64,000 nt of DNA, from assembly GCA_947178215.1 (NCBI GenBank), contig CAMWXJ010000002.1, positions 1 through 64,000 on the forward strand, read 5' to 3'. Both the position numbers and the translations under genes were made by a program. Position 1 is the stretch's first letter; every line of letters begins with the position of its first letter. This document shows positions 61,712-64,000 of the stretch, one piece after another. The notes under the pieces were generated by a model, which saw only the letters and a list, made by a program, of their open reading frames with translations, was not told where the DNA came from and searched no databases. The stretch is from an uncultured Porphyromonadaceae bacterium. GTDB lineage: Bacteria; Bacteroidota; Bacteroidia; Bacteroidales; Muribaculaceae.

Positions 61712-62217
61712 CAGTTGGTCTTGAAAGTATATTTGACCTCGGCAAGGTCGGCGTTGGCCTTGACAATCTTGTCGGCCAGGGCGGCGCGATAGGCGTCATA
61801 ACGGGCGGCAAGTGCCTCGTCGGCGAGAGCAAGCATCTCAACGGCAAGCACTGCGGCATTCATGGCAGCATTGATGCCTACGGTGGCCACGCTTATGCCC
61901 GGGGGCATCTGCACGATTGAGAGAAGCGCGTCCTGACCTTGGAGTGTCGAGTCGACCGGTATGCCTATGACGGGAAGCGGAGTCATGGCCGAAATCACGC
62001 CTGGAAGCGCAGCGGCCATGCCTGCGGCCGCGATAATCACCTTGATGCCGCGCCCCTTGGCGCCACGGGCAAACTCCTCGACCTGAGCCGGGGTGCGGTG
62101 GGCCGACAGAGCGTTCATCTCAAAAGGCACTTCCATCTTGTCGAGGAAGTCGGCAGCTTTACGGAGCACCGGCAGGTCGCTCGTGCTGCCCATGATAATG
62201 CTTACTACGGGAGTCAT
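61711..62217 (-). CDS. purE: N5-carboxyaminoimidazole ribonucleotide mutase
   Basis: A 168-residue purine-synthesis enzyme (class I PurE). Signatures: VVSIIMGSTSDLPVLRKA, LSAHRTPAQVEEFA, AAAGMAAALPGVISAMTPLPVIGIPVD and SIVQMPPGISVATVGINAAMNAA. The start at 62217 (MTPVVSIIMG) is typical for the family; an upstream in-frame start at 62268 would precede the predicted promoter. It opens a coupled operon with ispG and ribD, three genes from different pathways. Confidence 0.96.
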   Translation of the reverse strand: MTPVVSIIMGSTSDLPVLRKAADFLDKMEVPFEMNALSAHRTPAQVEEFARGAKGRGIKVIIAAAGMAAALPGVISAMTPLPVIGIPVDSTLQGQDALLSIVQMPPGISVATVGINAAMNAAVLAVEMLALADEALAARYDAYRAALADKIVKANADLAEVKYTFKTN

Positions 62218-62242
62218 AAGTATCGTTATAGGGATTGATGTT

Positions 62243-62251
62243 GCAAAATTA
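62243..62251 (-). promoter_or_regulatory. -7 box of the purE-ispG-ribD operon
   Basis: The minus strand reads TAATTTTGC at 62251-62243, 26 bases before the purE start. Confidence 0.5.
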
Positions 62252-62307
62252 AGCAAATCACCCGACAATAAAAAATCCTCGCCGTACTTGCTCCGGTGCC
62301 CGGACGC

Positions 62308-63522
62308 TCACGCCGCCGCCGTATCGGGCACAAGGCGTCGGCCACGGTCGCGGTAGTGCGTCACTACATAGGCGAGTACAAAGTACACCGCCACAAGAAT
62401 CCACATCATGAGGAACGAGTGGGTCTGCTCGAAAATCGAGGCGCCGTTGCTGTTCATGCGCAGGAAGCCGTCGATGCCCCAGCGCGCCGGCACACACGCT
62501 CCTATCAGCTGCCAGAAAGAATTCATGGCATACACCGGCCATGTGAGGCCCGAGATGAAGAGGAAAATCACGGAGCTGAACACTATGACCAGCATCGAAC
62601 TCTCGCGCTCTGTCACAAACACGCTGAGGGCTATGCCGAGAAATGCGGTGGAAAGCAGCATCGGGGTGAGATACACGAGATATTCCCACACCACGCCCAC
62701 ATGAGGCAGCGAGAACATCATAGGTACGAGATGAGTGACATAAAGCACACAAGGGAGATAGAGCAGCGTGTAGCACAGTGCTTTGCCTATGACTGAGGCT
62801 GAGGGTGGAGCCGACACCGCGAGCGGGTCGAAATAGCCATTGCGGCGACGGCGTTCCGAGCTGCCCGCGGCAAGCATGGTGACGCCGAGAAGCATGCTCT
62901 GCTGGAGGATGAGGATGACGATGCCGGGGATGATGAACGACGCAAAGCCCTGCGTGGGGTCGCCGAGCATGATTGCCTCCTGCGACACCTGCGGAATAGG
63001 CACGAGGTCGCTCACCGAAGCCAGTTCTTTCATCGAGGCCGCGCGTATGTCGGCGCCGAGCGCGAGCTGCACATCGACAAGAGCCGAATAGGCCGTGCGG
63101 AGACGGAGCAGCAGGCTCATATCGGAGTAATAGGTCACGTTGGCCTGCTCGCCGCGGCCAATCTTCTTTGCGTAGTCGGCGGGGATATGGAGTATGGCAT
63201 ACACTTCGTGGTTGTTTTGCAGGCGGCGTGCCTCGTCGAGGGTGTTGCACTGGGCGTAGACATCAATGGCCTCGGTGGCGTCGACCATGCGCGTGAGCGT
63301 GCGGCTATCGGCGGTGCGGCTTTCGTCGACCACGGCAATACGCTGTTCCTTTACGGTCTCGGGATTGTATATAAGGGTGTAGACAATCGGATAAAACAGT
63401 GGCAACGCGAAGAAAAAGAGCATTACACCCACATCATGAAACACGAATCCGAACTCGCGTCGGAACACCCGGCAGAGCGAGCCCCACCAGCCCGGGCGGC
63501 CTGAATAAGATGAGTTGTTCAT
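62308..63522 (-). CDS. ABC-2 type transporter permease
   Basis: A 404-residue inner-membrane protein of the YhhJ/YbhS/YbhR group: one N-terminal helix (about 22-45, FHDVGVMLFFFALPLFYPIVYTLIY), a large periplasmic domain (about 50-180), then five helices (about 185-385) with GFASFIIPGIVILILQQSMLLGVTM and FLFISGLTWPVYAMNSFWQLIGACVPARWGIDGFLRMN. It forms part of an efflux pump, normally with an ATPase and an HlyD-type adaptor, which would be encoded beyond the window. The start at 63522 leaves a 4-base gap to the upstream permease gene; 63537 would overlap it by 11 bases. Confidence 0.9.
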   Translation of the reverse strand: MNNSSYSGRPGWWGSLCRVFRREFGFVFHDVGVMLFFFALPLFYPIVYTLIYNPETVKEQRIAVVDESRTADSRTLTRMVDATEAIDVYAQCNTLDEARRLQNNHEVYAILHIPADYAKKIGRGEQANVTYYSDMSLLLRLRTAYSALVDVQLALGADIRAASMKELASVSDLVPIPQVSQEAIMLGDPTQGFASFIIPGIVILILQQSMLLGVTMLAAGSSERRRRNGYFDPLAVSAPPSASVIGKALCYTLLYLPCVLYVTHLVPMMFSLPHVGVVWEYLVYLTPMLLSTAFLGIALSVFVTERESSMLVIVFSSVIFLFISGLTWPVYAMNSFWQLIGACVPARWGIDGFLRMNSNGASIFEQTHSFLMMWILVAVYFVLAYVVTHYRDRGRRLVPDTAAA

Positions 63523-63526
63523 AGTG

Positions 63527-64000
63527 TCAGGGTACATAGACAGGATTTACACAGCGCTTGTAGAGGCGGTTGAGGCCAAGCAGCCCGACAAGCGGGAACA
63601 CCAGAAGCGCAATGAAATACCAACGTGAATAATACAGCGCTATACCATTGAGGGCCTGGTCGATATAAATCAGGAAGTAATAGCGTATAGGGAGTATGTA
63701 GCTGAATATGCCTATCGAGCCATACATCTGCTGCACGGGGAAGGAGAAGGCCGCTATCGAGAAAGCGAGGATACCGGTGAGCGAGCAGAACGAGGTGCTG
63801 AGGCGCAGGTTGGGAATGGCGCATGACATGGCAACGGCAAACCACTGCGAAGCTATGATGAGCAGCTCCATAGCGAGAATCATGTGCCACACGGGACAGT
63901 TCATCGGGAAGTGGCAGAAGCCGTAAAGGCCCGCCAGCATCGCGTTGCCCACCACGCTCCACAGCGCAAACTGCGGAATGAGCTTGCCCAGGACGGCCAC
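63527..64000 (-). CDS. ABC-2 type transporter permease, 5' part outside window
   Basis: The C-terminal 157 residues of a membrane protein with five hydrophobic segments. PVQQMYGSIGIFSYILPIRYYFLIYIDQALNG corresponds to the conserved end of ABC-2 permeases such as the neighbouring one (GLTWPVYAMN...RWGIDGFLRMN). The frame is open to the window edge, so the start is not seen. It forms a tandem permease pair with the gene at 62308-63522, as is usual for the YbhF-S-R type efflux systems. Confidence 0.85.
   Translation of the reverse strand: MAVLGKLIPQFALWSVVGNAMLAGLYGFCHFPMNCPVWHMILAMELLIIASQWFAVAMSCAIPNLRLSTSFCSLTGILAFSIAAFSFPVQQMYGSIGIFSYILPIRYYFLIYIDQALNGIALYYSRWYFIALLVFPLVGLLGLNRLYKRCVNPVYVP

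Noticed and set aside
1-64000. tRNA, rRNA or CRISPR loci
   Set aside because: Intergenic regions were read for cloverleaf-like segments and regularly spaced repeats; none was recognised. A covariance-model search would be decisive.

Overview
The window looks like a chromosomal segment of a gut Bacteroidales bacterium. The evidence is a SusC/SusD polysaccharide-utilization locus with a hybrid two-component sensor, a FimA/Mfa-type (type V) pilus locus with lipoprotein subunits, many short lipoprotein signals (cysteine at residues 18-30), and promoters of the Bacteroidota form TTTG-N19-21-TAnnTTTG. The high G+C (clearly above 50% by eye) and the gene content suggest Muribaculaceae, but that is inference. 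I saw no rRNA, tRNA or CRISPR array.

Layout. (1) 1-2890: a decayed mobile island of lower G+C, flanked by two copies of a 127-bp direct repeat (70-196 and 2761-2887). It holds a MobV-type relaxase with its middle deleted, an inositol-monophosphatase-family gene, and a DUF3800 gene cut off exactly at the right repeat. (2) 2959-18716: a polysaccharide-utilization locus. On the minus strand, susC, susD, a discoidin-domain surface lipoprotein, GH29, GH105 and GH2 form one operon, read divergently from a hybrid sensor/regulator (HTCS) on the plus strand. (3) 18783-20973: panB and a MATE transporter. (4) 21150-31446: a type V pilus operon with a long structured leader, a DUF3575 protein, a DUF3868/OmpA-like protein, a stalk pilin, an anchor, a minor pilin and a large tip candidate. 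A strong terminator lies between stalk and anchor, and the stalk and tip genes are AT-rich. (5) 31564-45765: housekeeping genes, namely metH, galE, prfB, glyS, lemA, an FKBP lipoprotein, then a tightly coupled set of lactonase, TsaC/Sua5, phosphoglycosyltransferase and ClC channel. (6) 45791-51510, minus strand: a radical-SAM sulfatase maturase, a TPR/OmpA-like lipoprotein, a second MATE transporter and an OmpA lipoprotein. (7) 51719-59020: a Na/Pi cotransporter, an orphan OmpR-type regulator overlapping rnhB, and a biotin operon bioA-bioF-bioG/bioC fusion. (8) 59007-64000, minus strand: a purE-ispG-ribD coupled operon and two ABC-2 permeases, the last running off the window.

How the parts work together. 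The HTCS should sense an oligosaccharide in the periplasm and switch on the divergent sus operon. Its three enzymes would remove fucose, an unsaturated uronic acid and a beta-linked sugar from imported oligosaccharides. No polysaccharide lyase is present, so the unsaturated ends must be made by an enzyme encoded elsewhere. The pilus locus encodes its own stalk, anchor and tip candidates together with two outer-membrane-associated accessory proteins. Several intrinsic terminators sit inside operons, where they probably set the ratio of abundant surface proteins to less abundant downstream products.
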